Positions 1 through 8,560 of a DNA stretch of 64,000 nucleotides are shown here, piece by piece. The notes beneath the pieces were generated by a model that was given only the letters and a program-made list of their open reading frames with translations, was not told the origin of the DNA and ran no database searches. The stretch covers positions 82,789 to 146,788 of the forward strand of contig NZ_QULW01000008.1 of assembly GCF_003481825.1 (NCBI RefSeq). The letters are read 5' to 3'. The translations under genes were made by a program, and so were the position numbers. Within the stretch, counting starts at the first letter, position 1. The number at the start of each line of letters is the position of its first letter. Source of the DNA: Clostridium sp. OM02-18AC (GTDB lineage: Bacteria > Bacillota > Clostridia > Lachnospirales > Lachnospiraceae).

Positions 1-1
1 G

Positions 2-955
2 CGGATTTATTTTCTTGGCATGCCATTTTTTATGTTATATAACTATGGAGCCGCGATTCTGCGTGCGGTGGGAGATACGAAGCGGCCGCTTCTGTTCCTG
101 ATCATTTCCGGCGTGACCAATGCGGCATTAAATGTAGTTCTGGTAGTCTGCGTTCATCTGGATGTGGCGGGGGTAGCGATTGCAACGGTTATTTCCCAGC
201 TGATTTCCAGTGTACTGGTTTTGTCCTGTCTCATGAGATCGGAGAGCAGTTACCGGCTGCATCTGGCAAAGCTGAAGATCCGGGGCGATTACCTGAAGCA
301 GATTTTTCAGGTTGGAATTCCGGCCGGAATCCAGAGCACCGTGATCAATCTTTCCAATGCACTGCTGCAGTCATCGGTCAATTCCTTCGGCGCTACCGCA
401 ATGGCTGGCTATACGGCGGCTAACAATATTTTAAGTTTTATGTATGTTTCGGTGAATTCTGTGACACAGGCCTGCATGAGTTTTACCAGTCAGAACTACA
501 GCGCAGGGAAATTTAAGCGAATGGACCGGGTACTGGGAGACTGCCTGATCTTTACCGTGATTACCGCAGGCGTGATGGGGACCTTTGCCTATGCATTTGG
601 TCCGCAGGTTCTTGGCGTGTACACGGAGGAAGAAGAAGTGATCCGGTACGGGATGGAGATCCTGTCCATTACCACAATTCCCTATTTCCTGTGCGGGATT
701 ATGGATCTGTTCCCAGGTTCCCTGCGCGGCATGGGACATTCTGGTGTACCGATGATTTTGTCTGTGCTTGGAACCGTTGGAACAAGACTGATCTGGATTT
801 TTGGTGTTTTCCCGCAGCACAGGTCCTTATATGTATTGTTTATTTCTTATCCGGCTTCCTGGTTTATCACCATTGTGATGCAGGTGTTATGTTTTTACTT
901 TGTGAGAAAAAAAGTATGGGCAGCAAAAGTATCGGAGAAAAACAGAAAAATTTGA
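2..955 (+). CDS. MATE family efflux transporter, 5' end outside the window
   Basis: C-terminal part of a multidrug/toxin extrusion (MATE) antiporter, which exports organic cations or drugs across the cytoplasmic membrane using a Na+ or H+ gradient. The frame is open from base 2, and an internal Met at base 20 is not a credible start because residues typical of a MATE helix (RIYFLG) precede it, so the true start lies upstream of the window. Visible are the family-typical segment AAILRAVGDTKRPL and about eight hydrophobic helices. The tail is basic (KKVWAAKVSEKNRK). A second MATE gene follows after only 24 bases, so the two are probably cotranscribed. Family assignment is confident; the substrate is unknown. 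Confidence 0.9.
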   Translation, partial: RIYFLGMPFFMLYNYGAAILRAVGDTKRPLLFLIISGVTNAALNVVLVVCVHLDVAGVAIATVISQLISSVLVLSCLMRSESSYRLHLAKLKIRGDYLKQIFQVGIPAGIQSTVINLSNALLQSSVNSFGATAMAGYTAANNILSFMYVSVNSVTQACMSFTSQNYSAGKFKRMDRVLGDCLIFTVITAGVMGTFAYAFGPQVLGVYTEEEEVIRYGMEILSITTIPYFLCGIMDLFPGSLRGMGHSGVPMILSVLGTVGTRLIWIFGVFPQHRSLYVLFISYPASWFITIVMQVLCFYFVRKKVWAAKVSEKNRKI

Positions 956-979
956 GAAAATGGATGGATTTACTAAAAA

Positions 980-2347
980 ATGAAACGAATTGATTTTGAA
1001 CATGGCACGGTGACAGGAAATATTCTTGGGGCGGCGGTCCCCATGCTGGTAGCACAGCTGCTTAACTTGCTTTACAACATTGTAGACCGGATCTACATTG
1101 CCCGCATCCCAAAAGTGGGAACAGCGGCACTCGGCGCGGTTGGTCTGTGCTTCCCGCTGATTGTGATCATTACAGCATTTTCCAATTTATATGGAAGCGG
1201 CGGCGCACCTTTATTTTCTATCCGCAGGGGCAAAAAAGAAGAATGTGAAGCAAACGCGATCATGAATACCTCGTTTACCATGCTTTGCTTAACTGGCATT
1301 GTGCTCATGTTTGCCGGATTTTTGTTTATGCGCCCGATTCTGGCGCTGTTTGGCGCTTCCGAAAGCGCTATGGTTTATGCGCATCCGTATATGATGATCT
1401 ATCTGCTCGGCACGCTGCCTTCTATGATCGCAGTGGGCATGAATCCGTTTATCAATGCGCAGGGATACTCCCTGATTGGAATGCTTTCGGTTGCGATCGG
1501 AGCAGCAGCCAATCTTGTATTGGACCCGCTGTTTATTTTTATCCTTGGATTTGGTGTGAGCGGTGCCGCGATCGCTACGGTTATCTCGCAGTACATATCT
1601 GCAGGTTTTGTCCTGTTTTTCCTGACCAGGAAGTCAGAATTGAAGGTACGTTTCCTTCAAAAACGGGAGATAAAACCATGTGCCGGTTATGCACGTGATA
1701 TTGTCAGCCTTGGCACAGCCGGTTTTGTGATGCAGCTGACGAACAGCCTGGTAACGATCTGCTGCAACCATGTGCTTTCCGGCACAGGAGGCGATATTTA
1801 TATTTCGGTCATGACCATTGTTTCCAGTGTACGGCAGCTGGTCGAAACGCCAATCTCTGCGATCAACGATGGTTCCTCACCGATTCTGAGCTATAATTAT
1901 GGCGCCCGCCGGCCGGCACGCGTCAAAAAGGCAGGGATTGTGATGGGGTTCATGATGCTTTGCTATACGGCAGTTATGTGGAGTGTCATCATTCTGGTAC
2001 CGGATATTCTGATCCAGATATTCAGTTCCGATCCGGTCCTTTTGCAGGATGCGGTCCCGGCGCTGAAACAGTATTTTGCAGCATTTATCTTTATGGATCT
2101 GCAGTACTTGGGGCAGACGGTATTTAAGTCCCTGAATAAAAAGAAGCATGCGATTTTCTTTTCGCTGCTTCGAAAGGTTTTCATTGTTGTTCCACTCACT
2201 TATTTTATGCCGTATGTGCTGCATATGGGAACGGATGGTGTGTTTTTGGCGGAACCGGTATCGAATGTCATTGGCGGAAGTCTGTGTTTTGCTACAATGC
2301 TCTGCACGGTGCTCCCGGAGCTGAAACGCATGGAAAAGGAGAAGTAA
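980..2347 (+). CDS. MATE family efflux transporter
   Basis: Full-length 455-residue MATE-type exporter, normal size for the family. The N-terminus (FEHGTVTGNILGAAVPML followed by LLNLLYNIVDRIYI) is the usual first helix, and a second half-repeat begins near residue 235 (DIVSLGTAGFVMQLTNS), giving the 6+6 helix architecture. Residues FSIRRGKKEECEANAIMN form the cytoplasmic loop after helix 2. It lies 24 bases behind another MATE gene and is presumably in the same transcript. Its stop codon directly abuts a decayed regulator gene. The start at 980 is an ATG matching the family N-terminus, although the Shine-Dalgarno is weak. Substrate unknown. Confidence 0.92.
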   Translation: MKRIDFEHGTVTGNILGAAVPMLVAQLLNLLYNIVDRIYIARIPKVGTAALGAVGLCFPLIVIITAFSNLYGSGGAPLFSIRRGKKEECEANAIMNTSFTMLCLTGIVLMFAGFLFMRPILALFGASESAMVYAHPYMMIYLLGTLPSMIAVGMNPFINAQGYSLIGMLSVAIGAAANLVLDPLFIFILGFGVSGAAIATVISQYISAGFVLFFLTRKSELKVRFLQKREIKPCAGYARDIVSLGTAGFVMQLTNSLVTICCNHVLSGTGGDIYISVMTIVSSVRQLVETPISAINDGSSPILSYNYGARRPARVKKAGIVMGFMMLCYTAVMWSVIILVPDILIQIFSSDPVLLQDAVPALKQYFAAFIFMDLQYLGQTVFKSLNKKKHAIFFSLLRKVFIVVPLTYFMPYVLHMGTDGVFLAEPVSNVIGGSLCFATMLCTVLPELKRMEKEK

Positions 2348-3056
2348 TGGAAAAAATACAGAATTAGAATATGGTTATGAACCAGAGTTTCAGATCATTC
2401 CGTGGAGTGAGAAGAATCAATATCTGGCAGATGGAACGATTGACTGTATCTGGAGCTGCTATTCCATGAATGACCGCGAAGCAGATTATCAGTGGGCTGG
2501 ACCATATCTGTACAGTCGCCAGGTGATTGCAGTCAGCACAGAGAGTGCTGTTCAGACGTTTGCCGATCTCGCGGATAAGAAAATTGGTGTTTAGGCTACG
2601 ACAAGGGCGGCAGAACTTTTTCTGCACAAGATCGACTCCAGCCTTCCAGAGGTTAAGCAGGTGAACTGTTTTGCGACAACAGAAGATCTGTTTGCATCCA
2701 TCCGCAAGGGTTATGTGGAGGCGGTGGAAGATGGAACCGATGCAGTAGAACGAATGGAAACAGTGGAAGCATCCCGTTATGATCTGATCCTCATGGATAT
2801 TCAGATGCCAAAAATGGATGGCTACACGGCTGCAAGGGAAATCCGGACACTCAGAGATAACCAAAAGGCCAATATCCCGATTGTTGCTGTAACGGCCAAT
2901 GCGTTTGAGGAAGATAAAAAGAAGGACTTTGAGTCAGGTATGAATGTTCATATCTCAAAGCCGATCAACCGGGAAGCAATCATGCGTATGCTTGATCAGA
3001 TCTTCGGACAGGAAATTACGACAGATGAAGGAGAAACGGAGGGTGAAAACAGGTAA
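2346..3056 (+). pseudogene. Decayed solute-binding-domain/receiver hybrid sensor kinase
   Basis: One reading frame runs from the end of the MATE gene to a stop at 3054-3056 with a single in-frame TAG at 2592-2594. The first part (WSEKNQYLADGTIDCIWSCY, WAGPYLYSRQVIAV, FADLADKKIGV) matches the extracellular solute-binding (SBP_bac_3) sensor domain of hybrid kinases. Family members usually have Gln in the phrase VGVQATT, so the TAG is probably a CAG-to-TAG change. Around 2708-2720 the protein jumps directly into a response-receiver domain (phospho-acceptor Asp in LILMDIQMP, TANAFEED, and Lys in ISKPIN). The whole histidine kinase core, membrane span and first half of the receiver are missing. 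No start codon or signal peptide remains. Most likely a dead gene with 5' truncation, a nonsense mutation and an internal deletion. Confidence 0.85.
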
Positions 3057-3057
3057 T

Positions 3058-3375
3058 ATGGAAAAAATGCGATCCTATCCGGGTCTGGATTTAAAACAGA
3101 GCGGAATCCTGCTCCGTTACCGGATGAACATGTCAGGACTCAGCGTCCGGGAAATTCAGGATTATCTTGTCCTTTCCTGTCCCCAGCCGGTTTATCGCTG
3201 GCTCCGTGGCAAGGCGCTGCCGTCCGTGGATCATCTTTATGCACTCAGCCGCCTTTTTGGGGTACATATGGAAGAACTTTTGGCAGACGGTGGAGAAAAT
3301 CCTGTTTGCGGGGAAATCTTTCTGGAAAAGCAATATCTGTTGTCTTATCTTGGAAAATTTCGGAAAGCGGTATAA
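3058..3375 (+). CDS. Small XRE-type helix-turn-helix protein
   Basis: 105-residue protein starting at an ATG one base after the receiver remnant ends. Residues about 15-65 form an HTH_3-like fold: LLRYRMNMSGLSVREIQDYL, then the recognition-helix-like PQPVYRWLRGKALPSVDHLY and ALSRLFGVHMEELL, the usual XRE ending. The last 35 residues are not recognised. A purine-rich but poorly spaced site (GGAGGG near 3040) precedes the start, so translation may depend on coupling to the upstream pseudogene frame. Probably a DNA-binding regulator; targets unknown. The longer frame beginning at 2944 is rejected because its first 38 residues are an out-of-frame copy of the receiver sequence. Confidence 0.7.
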   Translation: MEKMRSYPGLDLKQSGILLRYRMNMSGLSVREIQDYLVLSCPQPVYRWLRGKALPSVDHLYALSRLFGVHMEELLADGGENPVCGEIFLEKQYLLSYLGKFRKAV

Positions 3376-3479
3376 TAGCATAAACGGAACAGGTATTGGA
3401 CTATCCGTCCAATGACAAAAGTGAACAAATGTTTTATCCTCTTGTCATAACCGATTTGGTAATGACAGGAGGTTTTTTT

Positions 3480-4151
3480 ATGAAAAAAGGAAGACTGATT
3501 TATGCAGATGAAGACGGAACCTATTATGTGACGCGCAAAATCGATTGCGATATGCGCCCGGTAAGGACTGGGGGAGGTATGCATATTGTAAATTGTTTCC
3601 GCCATGGTGGTTTCCGCTCCGTATATGAATTTGACTGTTTTGTGGTGCGTTTTGTCCAGAAACAGGAAAAAGAGACGGTGAAGAACGTTTCAGAACTTAC
3701 GGAAATCTGGTCTGGCAGTGAAGATCTTACGGAAATACTAAAAAAGCTGAATGCAGAAGAATATTGCTATCTGGTGAATGAGGGCGGACCAAAACTGTGG
3801 TCAGGAGGCATGCTCCATCCAGACACTATGCTGATTATCTGCGGGCAGGAACCGGCAGAGGTGATTTACCGCAGAATGGATGCCTCGGAACCGCCGGTGG
3901 AAGAAACGGAATTTGTCAATATTCTGGAAACACTGCGAAACGAAGAAAAAATCCCGGTCCCGGTGAAAGACCATATCATACACCTTCTGGAACTTCTGAT
4001 GCGCGACCAGGGAGGGGAAATCTCTTATTATGTCCATGATCTGGATTTTGGAAGAAACTATGAACCAGGACTGCTCTCGGACGAAATGGGAAAGATCGAT
4101 TTAAGCTGCAGCCAGTCTCTCTACCGGGAACTGGTTCAGACCAGGTTTTAG
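3480..4151 (+). CDS. Hypothetical protein
   Basis: 223-residue soluble-looking protein of unknown function. The start at 3480 is chosen because AGGAGG ends at 3472 with an 7-base spacer; an earlier in-frame ATG at 3396 lacks a binding site and gives an unconvincing leader. No signal peptide or membrane span. The N-terminus (MKKGRLIYADEDGTYYVTRK) is beta-rich, the middle is acidic and helical (ELTEIWSGSEDLTEILKKLN), and a conserved-looking hydrophobic stretch LLHPDTMLIICGQ-like region sits near residue 120. I do not recognise the family. It stands between an HTH gene and the GntR/ABC operon, with a spacer of 135 bases to the latter. Confidence 0.65.
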   Translation: MKKGRLIYADEDGTYYVTRKIDCDMRPVRTGGGMHIVNCFRHGGFRSVYEFDCFVVRFVQKQEKETVKNVSELTEIWSGSEDLTEILKKLNAEEYCYLVNEGGPKLWSGGMLHPDTMLIICGQEPAEVIYRRMDASEPPVEETEFVNILETLRNEEKIPVPVKDHIIHLLELLMRDQGGEISYYVHDLDFGRNYEPGLLSDEMGKIDLSCSQSLYRELVQTRF

Positions 4152-4205
4152 AGATGATTGTTCGTACAACGGGTGGAATATCATAATATTTTAGGAAAGA
4201 TGTGG

Positions 4206-4267
4206 TTGCATTTCGATAGGACTTATGATATAAGTGTATTAAGAAGATTAATACACTTATATCATAA
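4206..4267 (+). promoter_or_regulatory. Promoter with perfect palindromic operator for the GntR/ABC operon
   Basis: A -35 TTGCAT (4206-4211) and -10 TATAAG (4229-4234) are separated by 17 bases. The -10 lies inside a perfect inverted repeat with 20-base arms (4223-4242 and 4248-4267) around a GAAGA spacer. The arm contains TAAGTGTATTAA, resembling the GTGTA/TACAC half-sites bound by YtrA-type GntR repressors. The second arm ends just before the GGAGAGG ribosome binding site. The simplest reading is autorepression by the GntR protein encoded next; the transcript would also fold into a strong hairpin next to the start region. Confidence 0.7.
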
Positions 4268-4286
4268 AGGAGAGGCGTGAAGCAGA

Positions 4287-4658
4287 ATGATTCATTTGGA
4301 CTATAAAGACAGCCGTCCCATCTATGAGCAGGTGGCGGACCGCTTAAAAGAACTGATGATTCTCGGTGTTCTGGAAGAAGACAGCCAGATGCCTTCTGTG
4401 CGTTCCCTGGCCACGGAACTGTCCATTAACCCCAACACCATACAGCGCGCTTACGCGGAACTGGAACGGAATGGTTTTCTTTATTCCGTGAAGGGGCGCG
4501 GAAGCTTTGTGGGAAGCATTGGCAGACTTAGGGAAGCAAAGCAGCGGGAACTGAAAGAAAAGGTGGCTGTGCTTGCAGAGGAAGCAAAGAGCCTGGGGAT
4601 GGATGAGGAAGCATTTGTCCGTATGGCAAAAGAGCAGTTTGGAGGAGAAGCATTATGA
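4287..4658 (+). CDS. GntR family transcriptional regulator, YtrA type
   Basis: 123-residue regulator. An N-terminal winged helix (residues about 10-75: PIYEQVADRLKELMILGVL, MPSVRSLATELSINPNTIQR, AYAELERNGFLYSVKGRGSF) is followed by only a short C-terminal helical tail. That short tail is diagnostic of the YtrA subfamily, which normally represses its own ABC-transporter operon. The gene overlaps the following ATPase start by ATGA, indicating translational coupling. The large palindrome directly upstream is its likely operator. The inducing signal is not evident; relatives respond to cell-wall-active compounds, which is inference here. Confidence 0.9.
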   Translation: MIHLDYKDSRPIYEQVADRLKELMILGVLEEDSQMPSVRSLATELSINPNTIQRAYAELERNGFLYSVKGRGSFVGSIGRLREAKQRELKEKVAVLAEEAKSLGMDEEAFVRMAKEQFGGEAL

Positions 4659-5554
4659 TAGAAGCAACCAATCTCACGAAGAAATTTGATGATATTCTTG
4701 CAGTGGATCATATCAGCGCAAAAATCCGGGAGGGAAATGTCTTTGGGCTGATCGGAACTAACGGAGCAGGAAAGAGTACGTTTTTGCGTATGGCGGCAGG
4801 AGTCTTAAAGCCGGATGAAGGAACCGTTACGGTGGATGGCATGGAGGTTTATGAGAACGAGGCAGCGAAACGGAAGTTTTTCTATATTTCCGATGATCAG
4901 TATTTCTTTGGAAATGCGACGCCGCAGGACATGATGAATTATTACCGGATTGTCTACCCGAACTTTGATACATCCCGCTTTGACAGCCTTATGAACAGTT
5001 TTGGTCTGCAGAAAAACCGCAAGATCAATACGTTTTCCAAGGGCATGAAAAAGCAGGTTTCCATTCTTTGCGGTCTTTGTGCGGGAACGGAATATCTGTT
5101 CTGCGATGAAACGTTTGACGGCCTTGATCCGGTCATGCGCCAGGCAGTCAAGAGTATTTTTGCCAACGATATGGAAGAGCGGAACTTAACACCGATCATT
5201 GCTTCCCACAACCTGCGGGAACTGGAAGACATCTGTGATCATGTCGGACTGCTCCACAAGGGTGGTATCCTGTTAAGCCGCGACCTCGATGAAATGAAGA
5301 TGAATCTGCATAAGGTGCAGTGTGTGTTAAAAGAAGGCGCAAAGCCGGAAGATATAGACGGTCTTGAAATCTTAAAAACGGAGCGCCGCGGAAAGCTTCT
5401 GACCCTGACGGTGCGTGGGGAATTAAGCCGTGTGGAATATCTTATGCAAAAGGCAGAGCCGGTATTTTATGAGACCATCCCTTTGTCTTTGGAGGAAATT
5501 TTTATCAGCGAAACGGAGGTAGTCGGTTATGACGTCAAAAAACTTATATTTTAA
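4655..5554 (+). CDS. ABC transporter ATP-binding protein
   Basis: 299-residue ATPase of an ABC exporter. Walker A is GTNGAGKST (about residue 35-43), the signature region reads TFSKGMKKQVS, Walker B is YLFCDETFDGLD, and the H-loop is IIASHNLRELE. The signature has SKGMK rather than LSGGQ, a variation common in this exporter class paired with YtrA regulators. The C-terminal 80 residues form an accessory domain. It is coupled to the upstream GntR gene (ATGA overlap), and its 3' end overlaps the permease gene by 26 bases, so the three proteins are made together. Probably powers the adjacent membrane protein in export or in sensing of an envelope stress. Confidence 0.92.
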   Translation: MIEATNLTKKFDDILAVDHISAKIREGNVFGLIGTNGAGKSTFLRMAAGVLKPDEGTVTVDGMEVYENEAAKRKFFYISDDQYFFGNATPQDMMNYYRIVYPNFDTSRFDSLMNSFGLQKNRKINTFSKGMKKQVSILCGLCAGTEYLFCDETFDGLDPVMRQAVKSIFANDMEERNLTPIIASHNLRELEDICDHVGLLHKGGILLSRDLDEMKMNLHKVQCVLKEGAKPEDIDGLEILKTERRGKLLTLTVRGELSRVEYLMQKAEPVFYETIPLSLEEIFISETEVVGYDVKKLIF

Positions 5555-7781
5555 GCTTATGCGCGAGGACTGGAAAAACCGCCTGTGGGCACCGGCTCTC
5601 ATTGCGCTTGGCTGCTTCTTCCTCTATCCGGTATTTCTGGCTTTTCTGGCAGGAAGGGCATTGCGGGAATATGATACCGTGGAGGCAGGGCTTCGGTGGT
5701 TTACAACGGAAGCAATCCAGTGGCTGTCCTTTGAAAATGGCATGACGGTGTTTGGTGTTGTGCTTATATCCCTGATCTGCGGACTCAGCAGCTTTTCCTA
5801 TTTGAATTCGAAAAGCCGTGTGGATTTTTACCACAGTATTCCGGTACGGCGCGAAAAACTGTTTCTTGTGCATTATCTGGACGGGATCCTGATGCCGGCA
5901 ATCCCATACGCGGTTGCGATGATTGCTTCCGTGATCGTCTGTGCGGCAAACGGAATCAGCACAGAGCTTTTGTGCGGGACGGCAGTCAGTGCTTATCTGC
6001 TTCACCTGATTTATTATATCCTGTGTTATACGACTGTGGTGATCGCGTCCATGCTGACGGGGCATCTGGTGGTAGGATTTTTCGGGAGCATGGTACTGAT
6101 GTTTTATGTACCTCTGGCAGTGGTAATTGTGGAAACGTTTTTCAACACGTTTTTTCTGTCTTACAGTTACGAAAATCATAACGGGATAACCGAATCCTTC
6201 TCCCGCGTTTCTCCTGTCATGGAATATATCCACTCCATATCCTGCTATACGGATGGGAAACCGGTCTGGCCGGCAGCAGGAGCCGCTTTTCTGGTTTCCG
6301 TGATCCTTGCAGCAGCAGCGCTGTTTCTTTACCGGAAACGCCGGTCGGAAGCAGCGGGCCGTGCTATGGCTTTTTCAATCAGTTGTCCGGTTATCCGGGT
6401 ACTCATTACCGTGCTAAGCGGACTTGGCATGGGTGGTTTCCTTTGGTCGATGCAGCACTCGAACGGGTGGATGGCATTTGGCGTTATTTGCGGAAGCATC
6501 ATTGCCCATTGCGTGGTTGAAAGTATTTATCATTTTGATTTCCGGAAGCTGTTTGCGCATAAACTGCAGCTTATATGCTGCGCGGCAGCAGCACTCGCTG
6601 TAGTGTTCTCGTTCCGGTTTGATCTGTTCGGTTATGATGCATATCTGCCGTCCGCCACAAAAGTCCAGTATGCGGCAGTGGATGTCAGCATGCTGAACCG
6701 CTGGGTTTCTTACGGATCCGTTGAGAAAGAAAATGACGGACCGAATATGGGCTACACATATGCAGATGAACTGTCCGGAAATTACATTGCAAAACACATG
6801 CAATGTACGGACCTGAATACGGTTCTGAATCTTGCGGCAGCAGGCATTGAAGAAAACCGGAGACTGAAGGAAGCGTGGAATGAAGAAGGTGCACGGAGCG
6901 TTGAAACTCTGGGTACGGCAGAACTGGCAGTTCCGGCAGAAACAGCCGAAACGTACACCCGGCCGCTGTACACGATGGCAACCATCTGTTATACATTAAA
7001 GAGTGGACGCGTGGTAAGCCGGAATTATACGATTGATATGACAAAAAGTTATGAATTGCTGAAAAAGCTGGAACAGGATGAGGAGTACCAGAATGCAGCT
7101 TATCCGCTTCTTGCTGCCAGACCGGAACAGTTTGTCAGCGTCCGCTATCGGAAGAGCCGTTCTACGGGAGATCAGAATCTGAAAAATCTGACTGCTTCCC
7201 AGCGTGAGGAATTGCTCCACACGTATCAGCAGGAGTTTGCCGCCCTGACACTTGACGAGATGAAAAAAGAGATGCCAACAGGACTGATCCGTTTTACGAC
7301 AGAAGAGGAAGAACAGGCGATCGCGTGGTGGAACCAGAAAGAAAACCGCAGTCAGATTGAAATGTACCCATCGAAGTATTTGTACAGTAATGATGTGCGG
7401 AATGAAGCATTTTATCCGGTTTATCCTTCTTTCAAAAAAACGATGGCTTTGCTGAAGCAGGCAGGCGTATCCGTTGCGGATGACAGTATTTCTGACCGAA
7501 TCGTTTCTGTGACGGTGCGTGGGTATGCACCGGGAAGTGATCAGTATCAGACAATCACGTTTACGGATCCTTTAGAGATCAGCGCGCTTGGAGATATAAC
7601 CCGGAATGAGCGGCTGCTGTATTATGATCCGATGTATGAGGAGGAGGATTTTGATGTAGAAGTGACTGTGGCAGACACATCGGAAAAAACAGAACAGGAA
7701 GATGATATCCAGAATACCTATTACAGCTTTTTCAAAAAAGGAGAGATTCCTGCTATTGTAAAAGAACGGATGGGATTTTAA
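5529..7781 (+). CDS. ABC transporter permease with large extracytoplasmic C-terminal domain
   Basis: 750-residue membrane protein encoded in a 26-base overlap with its ATPase. The first about 370 residues hold roughly nine hydrophobic helices (for example ALIALGCFFLYPVFLAFLAG, AIPYAVAMIASVIV, LQLICCAAAALAVVFSF). The remaining about 370 residues are soluble, rich in charged and aromatic residues, and read as a predicted extracytoplasmic or dimerising domain. ABC-2-type permeases are usually about 250-400 residues, so the added domain is notable. The substrate is unknown. The gene is followed by a good terminator, closing the operon. The family is likely that annotated with a DUF6449-type tail, but this number is from memory. 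Confidence 0.8.
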   Translation: MTSKNLYFKLMREDWKNRLWAPALIALGCFFLYPVFLAFLAGRALREYDTVEAGLRWFTTEAIQWLSFENGMTVFGVVLISLICGLSSFSYLNSKSRVDFYHSIPVRREKLFLVHYLDGILMPAIPYAVAMIASVIVCAANGISTELLCGTAVSAYLLHLIYYILCYTTVVIASMLTGHLVVGFFGSMVLMFYVPLAVVIVETFFNTFFLSYSYENHNGITESFSRVSPVMEYIHSISCYTDGKPVWPAAGAAFLVSVILAAAALFLYRKRRSEAAGRAMAFSISCPVIRVLITVLSGLGMGGFLWSMQHSNGWMAFGVICGSIIAHCVVESIYHFDFRKLFAHKLQLICCAAAALAVVFSFRFDLFGYDAYLPSATKVQYAAVDVSMLNRWVSYGSVEKENDGPNMGYTYADELSGNYIAKHMQCTDLNTVLNLAAAGIEENRRLKEAWNEEGARSVETLGTAELAVPAETAETYTRPLYTMATICYTLKSGRVVSRNYTIDMTKSYELLKKLEQDEEYQNAAYPLLAARPEQFVSVRYRKSRSTGDQNLKNLTASQREELLHTYQQEFAALTLDEMKKEMPTGLIRFTTEEEEQAIAWWNQKENRSQIEMYPSKYLYSNDVRNEAFYPVYPSFKKTMALLKQAGVSVADDSISDRIVSVTVRGYAPGSDQYQTITFTDPLEISALGDITRNERLLYYDPMYEEEDFDVEVTVADTSEKTEQEDDIQNTYYSFFKKGEIPAIVKERMGF

Positions 7782-7783
7782 GA

Positions 7784-7832
7784 AAAAGGAGTATCGCAGA
7801 AAGCGCAGCTGGCGCAGTGCGGTACTCCTTTT
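7784..7832. terminator. Bidirectional intrinsic terminator
   Basis: Arms AAAAGGAGTA (7784-7793) and TACTCCTTTT (7823-7832) enclose a GC-rich loop that can itself pair. T-runs on both strands suit termination of the ABC operon on plus and of the convergent Rrf2 gene on minus. Confidence 0.75.
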
Positions 7833-7884
7833 GGATTGCTTTGCATAGGAATTAAATTTTGCATAATTATGCAGCTGATAAAAT

Positions 7885-8316
7885 TTACATCAGGTTGGCT
7901 TCCGGCATATTCCGCTGTTCCTCGATCAGGTCAGCCAGTGTGGTGTGGTCGACAACGTCGTCGATGGCATCTTTTAATTTCTGCCAGACAGTCAGGGTGG
8001 TGCAGCGCCCGGCGTGCTCGCAGTGGTTGATGTCTTCGTCCAGACAGGAGACCGGTGCGAGACTTCCCTCGGCAGCGCGGAGAATCATGCCGACCGTGTA
8101 TTCCTCCGGCTTTCTGGTAAGCATGTAGCCGCCCTGGGCCCCGCGAATGCTTCGCACGTAGCCAGCCTTATGAAGAAGGGAAACAATCTGCTCCAGATAT
8201 TTATCGGAAATGCCCTGGCGTGCGGCCACCTGACTGATCTTGGTGCACTCATCCGGATTCAGTCCGAATTCGATCATCATACGCAGTGCATAACGTCCTT
8301 TGGTTGATACTCTCAT
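7885..8316 (-). CDS. Rrf2 family transcriptional regulator, probable Fe-S type
   Basis: 143-residue winged-helix regulator. The start MRVSTKGRYALRMM is the canonical Rrf2 beginning and is preceded by AAGGAGGAAT at good spacing; the longer in-frame upstream extension has neither. Helix-turn-helix residues about 26-63 (KISQVAARQGISDKYLEQIV, RGAQGGYML) match IscR/CymR proteins. Three cysteines, Cys91, Cys99 and Cys105, sit almost exactly where IscR binds its [2Fe-2S] cluster (92, 98, 104), so a redox or iron-sulfur sensing role is likely, as opposed to the Cys-poor CymR type. No isc/suf genes are in view; it is divergent from nadE. Target genes unknown. Confidence 0.9.
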   Translation of the reverse strand: MRVSTKGRYALRMMIEFGLNPDECTKISQVAARQGISDKYLEQIVSLLHKAGYVRSIRGAQGGYMLTRKPEEYTVGMILRAAEGSLAPVSCLDEDINHCEHAGRCTTLTVWQKLKDAIDDVVDHTTLADLIEEQRNMPEANLM

Positions 8317-8560
8317 GGTTATTCCTCCTTGTATGCTGCCGTTCACGTGTATGTGCCCGGCAAGTGTTGCTGCCCACGCATTACGCAAACAGCAACGGCA
8401 ATCATCGTATGTCATTGTACAGGAAAATGTGCGGAATGTAAATGGAATTGAAAGTTTCTCATGCTTTATTTTTGATGCAGGATATGCTATACTGTCTGCA
8501 ATAGTATGCACTGAAATGGATCTGTTTCTTGCATATACATTCCGTCAGGAGGAAATGAAC

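Noticed and set aside
8300..8560. Upstream extension of the nadE frame, adding about 87 residues
   Set aside because: It crosses the divergent Rrf2/nadE promoter region, matches no NadE N-terminus, and a better start with AGGAGG at 8-base spacing exists at 8561.
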